A DNA stretch of 64,000 nucleotides. Origin: Larimichthys crocea. Its lineage: Eukaryota > Chordata > Actinopteri > Sciaenidae. The translations under genes were made by a program, and so were the position numbers. A model generated the notes under the pieces. It saw only the letters and a program-made list of their open reading frames with translations, did not search any database and was not told the DNA's origin. This document shows, piece by piece, positions 57,381 through 64,000 of the stretch; within the stretch, counting starts at the first letter, position 1; each line of letters begins with the position of its first letter. Location: positions 124,001 to 188,000 of the forward strand of contig NC_040020.1 of NCBI RefSeq assembly GCF_000972845.2, in the 5' to 3' direction.

Positions 57381-57390
57381 NNNNNNNNNN
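57381..57390. other. assembly gap (10 N)
   Basis: Ten N bases. The base after the gap resumes inside the MDM2 3' UTR sequence (equal to 51298 onward). Confidence 1.
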
Positions 57391-62690
<5,300 letters not shown>

Positions 62691-62925
62691 TTATATTATA
62701 TTATATTATATATATTATATATATATATATTATCCATCATTGAACGTTTCCTCGTGGCAGACAGGCTGACCGGGTCACGTCCACGTGGGAACACTTGACC
62801 AGACGACAGGATCAGACAGAAAGTCGCCTCAGGTTACGACCACACACGACCAGAAACCGCAGGACTGAAGGAGCGTAACCTCTGTGAGACATCAGAAATC
62901 ACTTTGTTTTCTATATCTATATCTA

Positions 62926-62956
<31 letters not shown>

Positions 62957-63253
62957 TACATACACAATATATTTTATAATATATATATAATAAATAAAAA
63001 TAATATTTTTATATAATATAATAAAATGTGTATGTATTTGTGTTGTGTGTGTGTGTGGTGGTGTATATGTATGTATGTATGTAGTTGTATGTAGGTATGT
63101 ATGTATGTATGTATATTAAATATATATTATAATCTATATATATATATATATATACATACATACATACATACATACTACACACACACATATATATACATAT
63201 ATACACATATATTTTATTATAATAGAACACATATTTTTATTAATATATATATA

Positions 63254-63285
<32 letters not shown>

Positions 63286-63652
63286 GAGAGAGAGAAACTT
63301 TCAGCCTTGTTTATCCTTGTTTCGGCTCTGCTGTGTGAATAGGTCGTGGGCAGAGTCTGAGTGAGTTCAGAAACAAACTTATTCCGTAACTACTGACACA
63401 CACACACACACACACACCACACACACACACACAACACACACACACACATACACACAGGGTGAGTCAGCTGTTCAAACTGTCCATTACAAACAAACACGGT
63501 GTGTTCTATGCCCGGACATGTCCCGCTCTGACTCCTCCTGTGTCTGTGTGTGTGTGTGTGTGTGTGTCTGTGTGTGTGTGTGTGTGTATATATGTGTGTG
63601 TGTGTGTGTGTGTACGTCACAGACTGACCTGATGAAGGCAGACTAACCCTGC

Positions 63653-63683
<31 letters not shown>

Positions 63684-63720
63684 GGAGACACAAACTTCAG
63701 CTCAAACACTCACTGCTTAA
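62691..63720. repeat. TA, GT, GTAT, GA, CA and ATC microsatellites
   Basis: Simple-sequence runs dominate: TA-rich tracts (62690-62735, 62920-63010, 63110-63265), GTAT (63065-63115), GA (63272-63294), CA (63395-63455), GT (63545-63612) and ATC (63654-63682). About 200 bp of unique DNA at 62740-62910 shows no exon. Confidence 0.85.
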
Positions 63721-63786
63721 CACTGACAATGAGTTAGCTGGAAGCTAACGTTGAAGCTAACGTTGAAGCTAGCGCATCACACTTAC

Positions 63787-63900
63787 AACAGTGCAGCCGC
63801 GAGTTAGCATGCTAGTTAGCTCGCTAGGCTAAAAACAAACAGCCACGTCTCCCTGCGCTGAAGTCACAACACTCACAACTACGAATATTTACAGGTTTTA
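63787..63900 (-). promoter_or_regulatory. possible upstream (P1-type) first exon of MDM2
   Basis: On the minus strand, CpG-containing sequence ends CTGCACTGTT followed by a consensus donor, GTAAGT, after 63787. If the intervening copy is an assembly artefact, this would be the next upstream exon of MDM2. No transcript evidence is available. Confidence 0.25.
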
Positions 63901-64000
63901 TTTACAGACTATGCGCAACTGCAGCGGCTGACAACACCTAACGGGTATATTTATGTTAATATTACGCTAATAAGTTAGCCGAGCTAGCGCTCACTCTCAG

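Overview
The window is vertebrate nuclear DNA, almost certainly from a ray-finned (teleost) fish. The genes have short exons and GT-AG introns. There is a great deal of CA/GT, TATC and GAGT microsatellite, a decayed Tc1-like transposon with salmonid-type sequence, and several dispersed repeats familiar from teleost genomes. Four protein-coding genes can be read exon by exon.

Layout. (1) 1-22.6 kb: repeat-rich DNA carrying PROSER2 on the plus strand (coding exons 7316-7378, 10728-11052, 11189-12687; probable non-coding first exon ending at 5624). (2) 22.6-36.45 kb: UPF2 on the minus strand, about 20 coding exons, in convergent orientation to PROSER2, as in mammals. (3) 36.92-42.17 kb: a second, error-rich copy of the first ~5 kb of UPF2 (promoter through coding exon 9), ending at a 10-N gap. 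(4) 45.6-48.8 kb: SLC35E3 on the minus strand, seven exons, 313 residues. (5) 51.2-56.6 kb: MDM2 on the minus strand, eleven coding exons, 515 residues, with a recognisable p53-responsive P2 promoter. (6) 57.39-62.7 kb: a second, frameshifted copy of MDM2, starting directly after another 10-N gap. (7) 62.7-64 kb: microsatellites and a possible upstream exon.

UPF2 is the scaffold of nonsense-mediated mRNA decay. MDM2 is the p53 ubiquitin ligase. SLC35E3 is a predicted Golgi/ER nucleotide-sugar transporter-like protein. PROSER2 is a poorly characterised proline/serine-rich protein. They do not form a pathway; what they share is synteny (PROSER2-UPF2 and SLC35E3-MDM2 are neighbour pairs in human).

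The most consequential observation is that both duplicated blocks look like assembly artefacts (redundant, uncorrected sequence beside fixed-size N gaps) rather than biology. The best biological points are: several short MDM2 introns with (AC)n at the 5' end and (GT)n at the 3' end, a known teleost structured-intron type; p53 elements near a TATA box upstream of MDM2; MDMX-like residues in the MDM2 p53-binding pocket; a non-canonical GC-AG intron in UPF2; a 46-bp tandem duplication that doubles an MDM2 splice acceptor; and a perfect 53-bp palindrome in a UPF2 intron. I see no evidence for a wholly new biological system.
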